Assembly: GCF_011397635.1 (NCBI RefSeq)
Contig: NC_064759.1
Coordinates: forward strand, 11,986,428-12,050,427
Origin: Epinephelus fuscoguttatus
Taxonomy: Eukaryota > Chordata > Actinopteri > Perciformes > Serranidae
Direction: 5' to 3'
Length of the DNA: 64,000 nt
Below the pieces are notes generated by a model. That model saw only the letters and a list, made by a program, of their open reading frames with translations, was not told where the DNA came from and ran no database searches. Positions 29,056 through 40,937 of the stretch are shown in pieces (position 1 is the first letter of the stretch; every line of letters begins with the position of its first letter). A program made the translations under genes and the position numbers.

Positions 29056-30201
29056 CTGAAACAGGAAGTCAGTGATCAGTACTTGCACATAGAAAAAAAA
29101 CCTCACAGTGAACACAAACAGACAGGGATTTGGTCTCCTCACCGCTGACTGACACCTCTCTGCGTCGCACCAGGTCACATTTGTTCCCCACCAGGATGAT
29201 CGGTGTGTGCTGGGCAGGCCGGAATCGGCGAAGGGTGATCCGGAGCTCGGAGGCTCGCAGGAAAGAGGCCCGGTCGGTCACAGAGTACAGCAACAGGTAG
29301 GCATCACCTGTCTGCATGTAGTGTTCCCGAGCCCATTCGTTATCAGTCTGCAAAGACAAACATGCACCGTTGGATGAAGGATTCACAGTGGGCATGTACA
29401 GTGTGCCCTCCTCAGATTCACACAAGGCAATGCAGCTGTTTTTCCACCTCACCTCTGCATCCCATGTGTCGAGAAGAGTTATGGTTGCAGGCTCTCCGTC
29501 CACTTCAATTTCCTTTTCACACACTTCATCTGAAATGATTGGGAAAATCATGGACTTATAGTCATTTTGTTGACAGAAATGTGTTGGACATAATCATACC
29601 ATCAAAATAACTGCAGCATTATGATATTATTATAAAAAAAAATCAACAAGTGCATGTTGCTTAATAAACATTACAATGGCCTTTTCACATATTATTTTCT
29701 CTGTATTTTATAATGTGCAAGTTTGAAATTTCTATATAGGGCTTTAGTTTGCTTTAGTTCGTTTCCTTTTAAAATGTATTATAAAACTAAGACAGATCTG
29801 TTTGTCAATAATTACAACACAATATATTTCAGCATCTTTTCCTCACCTCCACACAGCTCACAGTCATCGCTGTCCATGCTGTCCGCTGCCCCTGCGAAGA
29901 TGCTGGCAAAAGCCGTCTTGCCGACCCCGCTGGCCCCTAAAAGCACCACCCGATAGGGACCCCCGGGTTCTAACGGCTCTCCGGCCGAGTCGGTGGAGAT
30001 GACCGAGTCTGAGGACGACCAGCTCCCGCGGCTCACGTCCGACTCCCCGGTGGAGCTGGTGCAGGACTTGGAGCGAGAGATGCAGGCGGGGACGCGGGCC
30101 AGGAGGCTGTCTGTGAGCAGGTGGCTGCCCGGGTCGCAGATGCTCCACCGGTGGAGCTCGGTCTGCAGGCGGAGGCTGTGCCGGCGCACACTGGACAGCA
30201 T
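28772..30201 (-). CDS. gem: GTP-binding protein GEM (RGK family); whole coding span
   Basis: RGK-family small GTPase that binds calmodulin and 14-3-3, inhibits voltage-gated calcium channels through their beta subunit and opposes Rho-kinase signalling at the cell cortex. Four exons give 306 aa (human GEM 296). Visible: an N-terminal extension with RSWSS/DSVIS-like serines, P-loop GASGVGKT (89-96), atypical G3 region DTWDAE instead of DxxG (an RGK hallmark), NKCD (199-202), ETSAA (227-231), a basic C-terminal segment and the conserved end KSKSCHDLSVL without a CAAX box. ATG at 30201 opens a frame rich in serines like the family. Neighbours cdh17 and rad54b match human order. REM2/RRAD are alternatives but the C-terminus and synteny fit GEM. 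Confidence 0.95.
29143..29347 (-). CDS. gem: gem exon 3 (G4)
   Basis: Residues 145-213: EWAREHYMQTGDAYLLLYSV TDRASF … PIILVGNKCDLVRRREVSVS. Acceptor TTGCAG, donor GTGAGG. Confidence 0.95.
29453..29529 (-). CDS. gem: gem exon 2 (G3 region)
   Basis: Residues 119-144: DEVCEKEIEVDGEPATITLL DTWDAE. The DTWD segment replaces the usual DxxG of Ras proteins. Acceptor TTTCAG, donor GTGAGG. Confidence 0.94.
29847..30201 (-). CDS. gem: gem exon 1 (N-terminal extension, P-loop)
   Basis: Residues 1-119. HRWSI, SRGSWSSSDSVISTDS, then YRVVLLGASGVGKTAFASIF AG. GC-rich compared with its surroundings. A possible acceptor (TTATCGCAG) just before the ATG suggests a noncoding exon further upstream. Donor GTGAGG. 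Confidence 0.93.
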
Positions 30202-30680
30202 GTTGCTGGAGCTGCGATAAAATTAGGATGAAAACACCCCCCAAAAACCAAAGTTGAACGAGACGGGTCGAGTTCTTCCTTAAAAGTCGCTTTTACAGCT
30301 TCTTATCCTTCAGATACATGAATGTCCATTTGTTTCAAAGAGACTGACTTAAGATAAGGGGAGCATAAACTGTCCTAAAATGATGAAAAAGACAATAAAG
30401 TAAGTATAAATATGCTCTGCTGCAAGTATACTCAACAATAAATTACTGCACCCCCAATGAGGCTGATAAAACGCATGAAACTATTTCTATAATCCCGACT
30501 TCAGATGCAAAGACGTGCATCCCGCATTAAAAACAAACTTTAACTCGAGCATCGCAAAAACATTTGGTTGGCAAATCCCGGAGCGACATTCACAGCTGGC
30601 TTCTTCTCCGTGTGTCTGCAGCAGTCTGTCAGTAATCTCCATCTGAGAGTGTCTCTAATGCTGCGATGGGGTTTCCCTGG

Positions 30681-30766
30681 TTTATAAAGACGAAGAGGAG
30701 GAGGGATCACACAAGTGGAGCATGAGTGTTTACTGTGGTGTGGTGGGTATTTACTGTTTTGACTCA
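30681..30766 (-). promoter_or_regulatory. gem: Candidate gem promoter: TATA-like box and AP-1 site
   Basis: TTTATAAA (about 30681-30688) lies 480 bases before the ATG, and an AP-1 consensus TGACTCA is at 30760-30766. GEM is a mitogen-induced early gene in mammals, so both fit, but motifs this short occur by chance. Confidence 0.35.
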
Positions 30767-30789
30767 CTCTCACACTGTCAGGATGGGCT

Positions 30790-31750
30790 ACTGCTGCCCA
30801 GATTATGTTTACACCAAAAGGACATTGAATTGTGCAACGTGAAAGTAAAAATGAATTAAAAAATGTCTTTGCGGAATTTATAGATGAGGTTTTCTGGAGA
30901 TGAATAGATCTCTCTTACATCCCCCTGTGCTCTGAACTTTTGTTTGGTATGCATTTTTAATTTCTCCTAGCTATATGGGATCAGCAGGAGCCAATAACTA
31001 TAAATAAAATAATTATTGTCAACGATAATTAAGTCCTACTATGCTCAAATGAGACAACAATAAAGTCCCAAAGTCCTCAAACGAGTACTTCCTAATAAAC
31101 AGGGTATGAGCTTGTTACTGTTGCTAAAATTGGTCAAATTTGTTGGCATATCAAACTGCAAACATTATTAATCGTAATTAAACAAGTTTCAATCATAAAA
31201 TGTGATCAGGTTTTGGACCTGGCCCATTTTGAGTCGCGATCGGCTGCAGACTGAGTAGGCAGAGATGGCTGCCGTCTTGTTTCTACATGGATTAGTGTAT
31301 TGTGCTCTCACTACCACTAGAGGGCACAAAAAAGTGTCCACACATGAGGACGACAGGTCTAAGTTAAGTGGAATGAAGTATAAGGTCAATTAAACCCAAA
31401 ATGTGATGTCCTCATATGAGGACACAGGGTCTCAGGACGTTATTAAGACATGGGCTGGAGTGGTGGAATGTAACTAGAGGTATTTTTATTAAAGTGCTGT
31501 ACTTAAAGCGGGTTTATGTAAGTTTTAAGAGAAGAACTAACATTTTTCTGCTTTGAAATTGAACACTGACACAGCTTTGCTTAACTCAGTGCACTCATGG
31601 GTTTTTTCGCTACAGCCTTTGTTGGTGTGATATGACCAGTAGGGTGGCTAATGTTTGCAACTACACATCACCAGAAAAACAGGCATTATATGTTTCTGCA
31701 AACCACGGATCCGTCACATTTGCACGTAATTATGTAGCGGATATGTTAAA
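30790..31750. other. Intergenic, upstream of gem
   Basis: No gene. 31452-31515 (AGTGGTGGAATGTAACTAGA) looks like a short fragment of the hAT-type family seen at 47639-48464. Confidence 0.5.
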
Positions 31751-31756
31751 AATTGG

Positions 31757-31880
31757 GAAGAAAACCCACGCTGACACGGAGAGAACATGCAAATGCCGCT
31801 CAGAAGTGCTCCCCCATCTTGGGTTCAAACCAGGAACCATCTTGCTGTGAGACGACAATGCTAACCACTGTACCTTACCA
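31757..31880 (-). repeat. SINE-like head, minus orientation (left half of an inverted pair)
   Basis: Minus strand reads GTGGTTAGCATTGTCGTCTC, CCTGGTTTGAACCCAAGATG, then CATGTTCTCTCCGTGTCAGC. Same family as 27648-27977 but only the head part. Confidence 0.65.
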
Positions 31881-31886
31881 GGGCAG

Positions 31887-32005
31887 GATGGTGATGCAGT
31901 GGTTGGCATTGTCACCCCACAGCAAGAGGGTTTCTGGTCCAAACCCAGGGTGGGAGGTTCGAACCCCAGGGTGGGGGAGCCCCTCTGTGCAGAGTTTAGT
32001 GTTAG
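31887..32005 (+). repeat. SINE-like head, plus orientation (right half of an inverted pair)
   Basis: GGTGATGCAGTGGTTGGCAT TGTCACCCCACAGCAAGAGG and B-box-like GGTTCGAACCCC, then TCTGTGCAGAGTT. It abuts the minus-oriented copy head to head. Confidence 0.65.
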
Positions 32006-34970
32006 TTAAATTATCATAAATGCTGCTAACATAAATTAAAAATATGGCCCTGGATGCTTTGACTTATCAGAAGCCTAATTCAATTTGTTGCACAGAAATA
32101 TTCTTCCTCTACCTTTTAAAATCGGCGGATAGGAGGGAAGGAGACACTTGAAATAGATTTAAGCGTCTAATTTCATACAGAATCCTCAAATATTCTGATG
32201 TACAGATGTAATGATTGGTACATTTTATGTTTAAATCTGCTAACTAAATCTGCTAAATGTGTAAAAGGAGGTGAGATGACTATTCATGATTTTACACTGG
32301 AATTATGATTAAAAACATAAATTCAGAAAGACTCAGTAAATGTACTGCATTCTGGATGTGTTTACATTATTTTGTGGTGTCTGAGCTGATGCAGGCTGGG
32401 TGGAGCTGTATGGATAATAAAAACTCCATGATTATTGTCAAAACAGTGCATTAAATCTGGCTTGATCAGAGAAAAATGTCAGAGAGAAGGAGAAAGAAAT
32501 ACAGGGGAAGTGAGAGGACAGTCCTTGACATTGTGTTCTGTTTTCTGACATTAGAAGGCAGCTTTAACTCTGCGGGAAAAACATCTATTCTGTTCATGCT
32601 GTATTAAAAAAACAGTTTTTGTAAAACATTATTAGATAGGAAAGTCTGGTGTGAAATGAGGAGAAAGAGGGGGGATGACATGCAGCAAAGGGCCAGAGTT
32701 GGAAATGAACCCGCAGCCGCTGCCGCAAGAACATAGCCTTTGTACATGGGGCGCCCGCTCTACCAGGTGAGCTTTTGTGGGTACCCCCAAGTCCAGTGTA
32801 CTTTTTTAAATTCTTTGTAATGGGGCCTCCCTATGCTACAAGTGACAGCATCTATTCTGAGTGTGTATTCTGTGCTGAGCTCTGTATGTTTGACATTTTG
32901 TCTCTGAGCACCAAGAGTTACATACCACAAAGACCAACCATCACATCTAAATGTTCAACTACAATGGAGGAAAACTATGTCAATATACTAAAGGCTAATT
33001 ATTAATATGTTTCCTCTCATGAACCCACATAGACCAGCATGTCCACCCTCTCTCCCTACGTGCCTCAACCTTCCCTTCATCCAGAGCGAGTAGCAACATT
33101 TTTCTTGTGCAGCTATTACGTATCACAGCAACCCAATGCAACCAAAGCATCTCAGCTGAAAAGACGCTGCGTCTCCAAAGTGCTCTCAAACACTCCCAGC
33201 TGGGCATTTCCCGAGGAGCGCCTGACGAGAAACACTCTGGTGGACACAGGGCCTTAGTGTAACTTCTTTCCATACTAACAAAATAAACTCAATGAACTCA
33301 GTGAAGGTTTTCTCCAGACTCAACATTTGTCTGGCAGCGTTCAGCACAGAGTGTAACATGAGGATGTCGAGGGGAATTTTGTGGGGAATCAAAGTATGAA
33401 ACATCACGGCCTGCAGAGGTGGTGTTTAATGGTTTGTGAGGTGGAATTTTCATTTTCTTCTAACCTAGAACTGCAACATTAACAGATCACTGCTCTGATA
33501 AACTCTTTCAAGGCATTTTAAAACAAAGATGTCAAACATTTCCCACTTATCTGCTTATCTTTGTCTAACATGACAGTGAGCAGAATATCTTAAGGTTTCA
33601 TCTGCTCAAATTAGAACTGATTTAGTTTGTATATGAATCATTCAATAATTAATGTCTTGTAAGAATTGAATTTATTTATAAATGGAGGTTTGTGTAGGCG
33701 CCAACATGAATAATTGATTCAAACCTCTGCTGCTGCCTGTCCAACCTAACAGATGATTAACAGACATGCTAGATTACAACATGAGCTAATAAAGAAAGCA
33801 TCAATTATTCCAAAATCCTATTTGCTTCAATCTTGTACTCAACAGCTGGGAAAGATCACGTATTAGGAAGCAGTTTTTGGCAGGTTATTTTGATTCACAA
33901 AACTGTCCCTCGCTCAGATGAATCATCTTAACACTTCAGTCATGAGTATTACCGGAAAGGTCAAATAAGTACAAGTTATTCAAGCCACAATTTCCAGGAG
34001 CATCTTGACAAAAACAGACGTGTTGTTGTCTCATTAACACCAACAACGAAGTGAAAGACGGAGGATCAGACAGATGTTAGTAAGAGTAAGAGACACAAGA
34101 TGTGGCTCAAAACTGATAACCAAGTTTTATATCAAATGACTAAACACACCCTGGGTTCATCATAGGGGAGATTTATCAGCTGCAATTCTGTGACTGTTGG
34201 GAGTGAAAACAATGAAACCTTCTGCAGTGTCTTTTCAGTATCAGAGAATTTCTGAACATAGCGTCCTATCAAGAGTTACTGAATAGAAGCTTTGCGAAGA
34301 GGCTTAGCATGTAAGCCTGAGATCCACTGCCAGCAGCACCAGCATATTGTTAATGGGCTGGAAACCACCGGTTGGTATTTTGTGAATGATCCATCTAGCA
34401 ACATACACAAATGTCCAGAGAGAGCGCGCATCACATCACTCTCAACTCGTAAACATCAGATTTTCATTTGCCAAAGCACTTTGTGTATGAGAGAAAGAAC
34501 AGCCGGGAGTCGAGGGAGTTATTACAGTAATTGTGGGATTACGCTGCTTTTTCGTCTGTTGTTTTTCAGGACTTCTGTATCGGGTTGTGGCCTCATCTGC
34601 AGGACCTGCTGCTGTGTATTACAGCGCTGATCTGATCTGCTTGACAGATGATTGGGCGACATTAAATCCTTGTTAAGTGCTGGAGCACGACCAGGATGAG
34701 GGTGGAGGGGGAGCTGTGCTCAGGCTGGCTGCAGACTGGCAGGGTCATGGTGATGGCTATAGATGGGAGCTGAGCATGGAGTGACCTCTTTCTTTCGATC
34801 TTTCAGTCACTTCATGGAAAACATACTCTGTCTCATAGAGTCAGACAGTTGAGATACGCACAGAACAGCCTAAGCACAAGGAAAATAAGCATATTTTTGC
34901 TTTCATAAAGACATAGCATAAAATCAGTGGACACAAGTTCAACCAAAAATACCTTCCTGATTTTGTCAGT
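32006..34970. other. Intergenic; no gene seen
   Basis: Mostly unique, AT-rich sequence. A tRNA-like SINE remnant is at 32682-32786 on the minus strand (GCTCACCTGGTAGAGCGGGC … GCGGGTTCATTTCC). No coding support for the open frames at 33000-33400 or 34292-34630. Confidence 0.5.
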
Positions 34971-34975
34971 AATAT

Positions 34976-35940
34976 TAAGTATGGAGCCCGAGCTTTTCTT
35001 ACTGGGTTGTTACCCAAACGAACACATGCATGTATGGTGCACTGCGCTCATATGACGGTTACTGCTGATATTGGGACGATGGTGTTATGGAAAAGCAGCG
35101 CCCATCTTGCAGTTCCCCCCTGGTAAATAACGTTATCTTAACCCACAGCACTGTTGCTATTGTTCAGTGCTGTTTATGGAGTTAGCACAGTTAAGCGGGA
35201 TTTATGTTTCTGCTTGAATGGACGCCATATCTATGGACTCACACTGTAGACTGTTGTGCACCTCCAAAACCATTTCTCTCAGTGGAAACGAAGCTTTTAT
35301 TTACTTTTATTTCACAGGTAAGAAACAATAACGTGTGAAGACAATAAAGCCTCCACAAAAATAGGATTTTAAGTCTTGTGTGTGATTTATCTTGGCTTTA
35401 TGCGAGTAGAAGAAATCTCTGCTATTTGCCAGGCTAATTTATACAGTGTAAAATGCCATAGGCTTGTGCTAATAACATTAGCATGTTATATTTGTTTGGA
35501 AAACATGTTTAGAATAGGACAGTTGTTTTGTCAGTGAATCTTGAGTTGTAATGGAACCGAATTTTGTAACGTTACCTTTGTTAAATGTTGCTGTTGTCCC
35601 TGGTGTCATATGAGCAGAGAAGGTTGCTAGCTGTTAGGCTAATTTATACAATGTAAAATGCTGTAGGCTTGTGCTAATAACGTTAGCATGTTGTATTTGT
35701 GGGGAAAATGTGTCCAGATAAAGACAAGTGCTTTGTCTGTGAATCTTGCAAGTTGTAGTGAAGCTGTTTTGTGTACTTGTGTTTGAAATTGTCTCTATTA
35801 AGCCATGTTTAATGTGTTTAATGTGTGTTTCTAATCAACTAAACTTTACAGCACTTCACAGAAACCCCACCTCAGCCACCTCCATGTTGAGAACTGTGTC
35901 CAGACAACTCATACGTAGTTTGGTTTTTGCATAGAGCCCC
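34976..35940. repeat. Repeat-like block with an internal direct duplication
   Basis: Segments at about 35427-35560 and 35635-35760 are alike (GGCTAATTTATACA(G/A)TGTAA … GGCTTGTGCTAATAAC(A/G)TTA), spaced about 208 bases. The outer parts resemble an old non-autonomous transposon, but I could not fix its ends. Confidence 0.5.
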
Positions 35941-36039
35941 TTTAATGTATTTTCTATTATCATTCTTTTTGTCTTGTGTATGTTTGTACACTAATATATA
36001 TTGCTTATGTTCTTGGGCATCTAATAAAGTGTGATGCTT

Positions 36040-36545
36040 CTGTGTCAGGTCATGTTTTTGTTTATTCTTCATTTTGTCCATTTCCTGTTAGTTTATTTTG
36101 TTGATCTCTGTCTCATATGATTTCAGGTTCCCACATCCTGTCAAGTTTCCTGTGTGATTACCTGGCCTGCCCTAATGTGTTTCAGCTGTGTCTGATTGCC
36201 ACACCTGTGTCTCATTATCCTATTCTCCCCTTGTGTATGAGCTTGGTGTTCTGTTCCTCCTGTGCCAGTTCATGTTTGCCTCAGGCCAAATTTGAACCCA
36301 GGGTTGCCACCACAAGGACACAGCCTTCACACGTGAGCTGCCCACTCTACCTACTGAGCCACTGTGCGCCCTGTGCCTGTTAGTTTGAGACTGTTTTTTG
36401 ACTCTGCCGTTGCCTTGCCCTTTTTGGATTTGTTTGCCTCGCTGACTGATTACTTGTGTACTGAACCTGTTTTTGTGATTAAAGACTTCGATTATCACTT
36501 ACCTGATGTGGCTCTGAGTCCTCCATGTGGGTCTATTGTCTGTGA
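36040..36545 (+). repeat. Retroelement-like repeat interrupted by a SINE
   Basis: CAGCTGTGTCTGATTGCCAC and later GTGATTAAAGACTTCGATTA resemble the 3' part of a common fish retroelement. It is split by the tRNA-like insertion at 36284-36371. Class uncertain. Confidence 0.4.
36284..36371 (-). repeat. tRNA-derived SINE head
   Basis: Minus strand: GGGCGCACAGTGGCTCAGTA GGTAGAGTGG with A box TGGCTCAGTAGG and B box GGTTCAAAT, spaced as in tRNA. It does not fold to a full tRNA (no matching acceptor ends), so it is scored as a SINE. Confidence 0.6.
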
Positions 36546-37455
36546 GCCTGATATAAAAAAAAAGTGTAGAACAAAACAAACCTGGCAGTTGTACGCCTCT
36601 GTGCACTGGGCAAGTTGCAGTTACAGTTTACATCCATGTCTGTGAAAACATGGACGCTTCACAGACACTCTTTCGCCCCACAGCAGCACAGATGATCTAT
36701 ACAATCAGCACAGTTTTAAGATGGACACCCAGGATTAGTGTCATCAATTCAGTATCTGACCAAATGTCTTTCCTTATGTTCCTGAGATATGATGTCTTGT
36801 AATGACCAGAAAAGTTTTCTTTTTTTTTTTTAAACAGAACATTATGATATCACAGCAAATTTGACCTTTTGGATAAAATGTACATATGATATAAAATCAG
36901 CTACCTCTGCTTCAGTTCTACTTGGTTGCGGCCACTTCAAAGGGTTCAGAGGTTTACAACATAACAATCAAACCAAGTTACTGCACACCAACTCACAGAG
37001 CAGCGAATAATCTCCACCTGTTCAATATAATAGACTTCTCAAAGCTTGGTATGAAAACAAGTGACTCAAGAGAGACCCCACTGCTGAAATAATCTTAGGT
37101 CCGCACAAATCTTTGACATTAGGCTACAGAAAAGAATTTAGTCAATAGACTGTACTCAGAGTTCAGCTTTACAGGACACAGTCCATCCGTCAATAAAATG
37201 CACTGCAATGCAAGATGCTTCTTTCTGTCTTAACAGTCTAGAACAGTACAACACCACAGGGTGATCAGAATTTATATTTTTGCCTTACAATTTTTCATTC
37301 AATTCATGAGCAGTCGGTAGTAGTAGTTAGTGTACTGAATAAGTAAAATTTCCACCAATGTTATGAAAAATAAAAACCTGTAAGTCATTTTAATGAGAAA
37401 CTTTCTCTAAATATTTACTTAGAATCTGGAAATTATGAGTCAGTATTTTGGGATA
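36546..37455. other. Intergenic; nothing recognised
   Basis: AT-rich, with a T run at 36821-36831. Ends in the ACTAAGTCATTATTTT tandem motif that flanks the next element. Confidence 0.5.
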
Positions 37456-37463
37456 CTAAGTCA

Positions 37464-38822
37464 TAGTGATGGGAATTGATAGGATTTTATTGATCTCAAT
37501 GCCATTATCGATTCTGCTTATCGATCCGATTCTTTATCAATTCCTCCTGTGAATTTTCTGAGTAGAAAAAGTAGACCTTACAGGTTTTTGGTGTCAACAA
37601 CATAAATTTTATTGAGTTGCTATTCTAAACAAGAGATAAGTGCTAAGTAAGTAAGTAAACAAATTATGAAATTGGTCCACTGCTATCATCTAAAATGGAA
37701 CAAATGAAAGAATATTTGCACAGCATTTGTTTTCATCTACGTCAAATAACGTTACAGAATCTGTTAGTGTTGTCACGGTACCAAAATTGGGACCCACGGT
37801 ACGATACCAGTGAAAGTATCACGGTTCTGAGTAGTATCACAATACCACAGCAAAAGTGAGGCAGATGTGCCTTTTGTCATTTATAAAAAGATAAATCACT
37901 TTTCTATAATACATCAATGATATTTCAAAGGAATAAATTACTTATTGACTTATTCATACTTCAAAAACAGCATCAATAAGTGATGAACATAGGGGGGATC
38001 AAAATAAAGTAAATAAATAAAATAAAAATCAACCAGCCACCCTCCTCCCCTGACAGTCCCTTCATAAGTAAAAAACAGTCCCTAAAGTGCGGTGAGGTTT
38101 GTGGAAATGTGAACGGCTCGTTTCTACTCTGACACGTCACATACCTGTGTGCCGCCACAACTCGGCTGTTCAGGTACTTTTGGGCAGTCATGACACCAAG
38201 AAGAGGAAATTATTGGAGCCGGGCTTCTCGGTTGCCGGTAAGCCTTTATCTTGTGCCGCTGAGCACTATGGCCACTGTATTTCACAGGAATACGTATTCC
38301 TGTCCGTGTCTGTGTCTGTGACCCACAACAGGCAGGATTCGCCTTTCGTTTCTGCTGCTGGTTGAAATCCGTACTCGCACAGCGTGCTGAATGATTTATT
38401 TTGGTTGCACAAAACTATTTTAAGTCGCAAATGCGAGTAACATTAAAATGCTCGCACAGTAGAGCCCTGTAGTGGAAAACAAATCACTGTAGCATTGGTG
38501 GTGTTTCCGCCCTTGCATGTAATTACGGTGCTGCATAAATTGCACATCATGCTGTTGTGATGAGTGAATGTCATGAGTCTTTTTTGGTGAAGTGAAGCCA
38601 AGCTTTCGACCGACGACCGCTTCCGTCTCTCCACCATTACTTCTTCTTTGTTGTTGAATGTACTGCTGACTGACAAGCGTGACATGCGTCATCGACGTAA
38701 AGATTCAGCGTAATAAAAAGAATCGATAAGGGAATCGTTAAGTATAAAGGCTAATGATGTTGATGAACTGAACCAGTTGGAACCGGTTCTTAACAGGAAC
38801 CGGTTCTCGATTCCCATCCCTA
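37464..38822. mobile_element. Non-autonomous hAT element, 1359 bp
   Basis: Ends are TAGTGATGGGAATTGA and the reverse complement of TCGATTCCCATCCCTA. It is flanked by the exact 8-bp duplication CTAAGTCA (37456-37463 and 38823-38830). Sub-terminal ATCGATT-type motifs lie at the left and GGAACCGGTTC motifs at the right. A TTGTCACGGTACCAAAATTG block at 37774 may be a nested insertion. No transposase. Confidence 0.85.
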
Positions 38823-40080
38823 CTAAGTCATTATTTTGAGAAACTAAGCCATTATTTGGGGATACTAAGTCATTATTTTCAGAAAGATTCTTGTTATTTC
38901 AGTAAAGTCCCTCTTTATAATAACTTCTCCCTTTTATCATCACATTGGCAGAAATGGATGTCTGTACTGTAAGTGAAGGCTGTTATAAGATGAGAGGAAG
39001 CAGGAGATCATTATGTTTTGGCCTTGAGGTTTTAGCTGCAGTGACCTGGTTTCAGATTTTTTTTTTCTTGTATCTTTTGGCTCAGATGTGGGCCAAGGTG
39101 GTAATTGCGCAATCAAAGCGCTGACTGAGGCTCCCTTTTTAACAGAACAATTACTAATAGCACTGTAGAGCAAGGTCAGGAAGGACAAATCCAATCTAAG
39201 TGCCTACCTACATTACTTCCATCTTCATGGTTTAACACATTTGTGCTCACATTTAGTTGGTCTTTTTGATGTGGATCTAGTGAACTGCTTATCACACATG
39301 TAACGGTATTTATCTAAATTTTTCAGTATTATAATTTAGTTGCTGCACATTTCAGGCAATAGATTGAACATATTAACCACCACAGTGCCAACACCTAACC
39401 TCACACTCCCTCATGTGTATCAAAAATATCAGAGCAAAGTGAAAAGTATTCTGCCTGTGTTTGCTACAACTAATTATTACACTATGAATGTATCTCATAT
39501 AACTGCTTGATCACTGGTCTATAGAAAATCTGAAAAAAGGAGCCAAGGTGACAAATTGCGTTTTTTTGTCCAACCACCAAATCTGTGTGTGAATACTAAG
39601 TAGTAGGAGAAAGAGAAACAAAATAAAGGGAGAACAATCTTCCTGGTGTGTGGTCTTTGTCATCACAAAGAGGTAACAGCATCATGTCTCACACCTTAAC
39701 ATTAAATTTCAGCCCAACTTCAAATGTCTAATCTTATTTTGCGTGAGTACTTATCACTTCATCCGATTTTAAAATGAAATGGAGGTAGAAGATGTTGTGT
39801 ATGAGCTACTGCTTGTGGCTGTAGTTGCTGCAGCAAGCACGGCAGTTTTACGACAGTCTGCCGGAAATAAGGTTGCAGCGGGAGAAGTCAAGAAGCGTCT
39901 TGAGGTTCTCACGCCCAGCGCACAAAAATATTAGCAATAAGTTGAAGTGCGGTCCGCAAGTTATTGAACATGATGCAAGGCTTTAAAGTAAATTTGGTTA
40001 ACATTTTGTGGCTTCTTCGACTTCTCGCTTTCTATTTTGTTAATTGGAATTTTCAGGGAATACGCAAATCTATAGTTCAG
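38823..40080. other. Intergenic with short tandem ACTAAGTCATT motif
   Basis: ACTAAG(T/C)CATTATTT repeats at 38822-38880 are the insertion site of the hAT element. A 50-codon open frame at 39779-39931 (MEVEDVVYELLLVAVVAAAS…) is noted separately. Confidence 0.5.
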
Positions 40081-40450
40081 TGTCTAAGTTTCATTAGTGA
40101 TTTCTGGACAAGAAAATTTACATATGTAAATACCTCTATACATGAAGTGATAGAGAGATAGTAATAGTGATGACAAAAATAATAGTACTAGTAGTAGCAA
40201 TATCAGTCACAGTTGTAGTCATATTACTTTTACTATTAGTAATAGTAGTTTGTTGTTGTAGTTGTTTAGTGTCTAAGTTTAATGCCAATTTCCAGACAAG
40301 TAAATATGTACAGGTAAATATCTTTATACCTGGAGAGACAGAGAGATGTTCACTGTGATGATGAAAATAATAATAGTAATATAAGTAGTATTCATAGTAG
40401 TAGTATAAATAATAGTAATTGTAGCATTAGAGGTCATAGTAACAGTATTA
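40081..40450. repeat. Locally duplicated, AGT/ATA-rich block
   Basis: About 188-base direct duplication (GTGTCTAAGTTT … AGACAAGTAAAT versus TGTCTAAGTTT … GGACAAGAAAAT) followed by degenerate AGTAGT/AATAAT trinucleotide runs. Confidence 0.6.
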
Positions 40451-40604
40451 GTAGTAGTTTGTTGTTGTTTTTCATAATGATAAATAATAAAAAAGTAAAT
40501 TAAATTATTACATAAAACTTTGAATTAAAAACTAATAGATAAAATTGAAATTATATTGAGATATAATAGTGGGAAAAATCAAAGTAAAAATTAATTAATA
40601 AAAA

Positions 40605-40904
40605 TTGATTCATTCATTTTCCATAATCACTTATGGTACAGGGTCACGGCAGGGGCTGGAGCCTATCCCAGCTTTCACTGGGCGGCAGAGGTGCGGTACA
40701 TGGTGGACAGGTCGCCACACAGAGACAAACAACCTAACCTGCATGTCTTTGAATTGTGGAAGGAAGCCAAAAAAAACAGAGAAAGTCCACACCGACACGG
40801 GGAGAATATACAAACTCAACAAGGAAGGGCCCCGGCTGGTGGATTTGAACCTGGAACCCTCTCACTGTGAGGCCACAGTGCTAAACAATGCATCACTGTG
40901 CAAT
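40605..40904 (-). repeat. SINE-like dispersed repeat with canonical B box
   Basis: Minus strand: GTGGCCTCACAGTGAGAGGG TTCCAGGTTCAAATCCACC, containing B box GGTTCAAATCC. The body ends in GGGATAGGCTCCAGCCCC. A 27-base A run (40906-40932) abuts its head. Confidence 0.7.
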
Positions 40905-40905
40905 C

Positions 40906-40932
<27 letters not shown>

Positions 40933-40937
<5 letters not shown>

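Noticed and set aside
36284-36371. tRNA gene
   Set aside because: Good A and B boxes but no complementary acceptor or anticodon stems; a SINE head explains it better. The same applies to 6843-6920 and 32682-32786.
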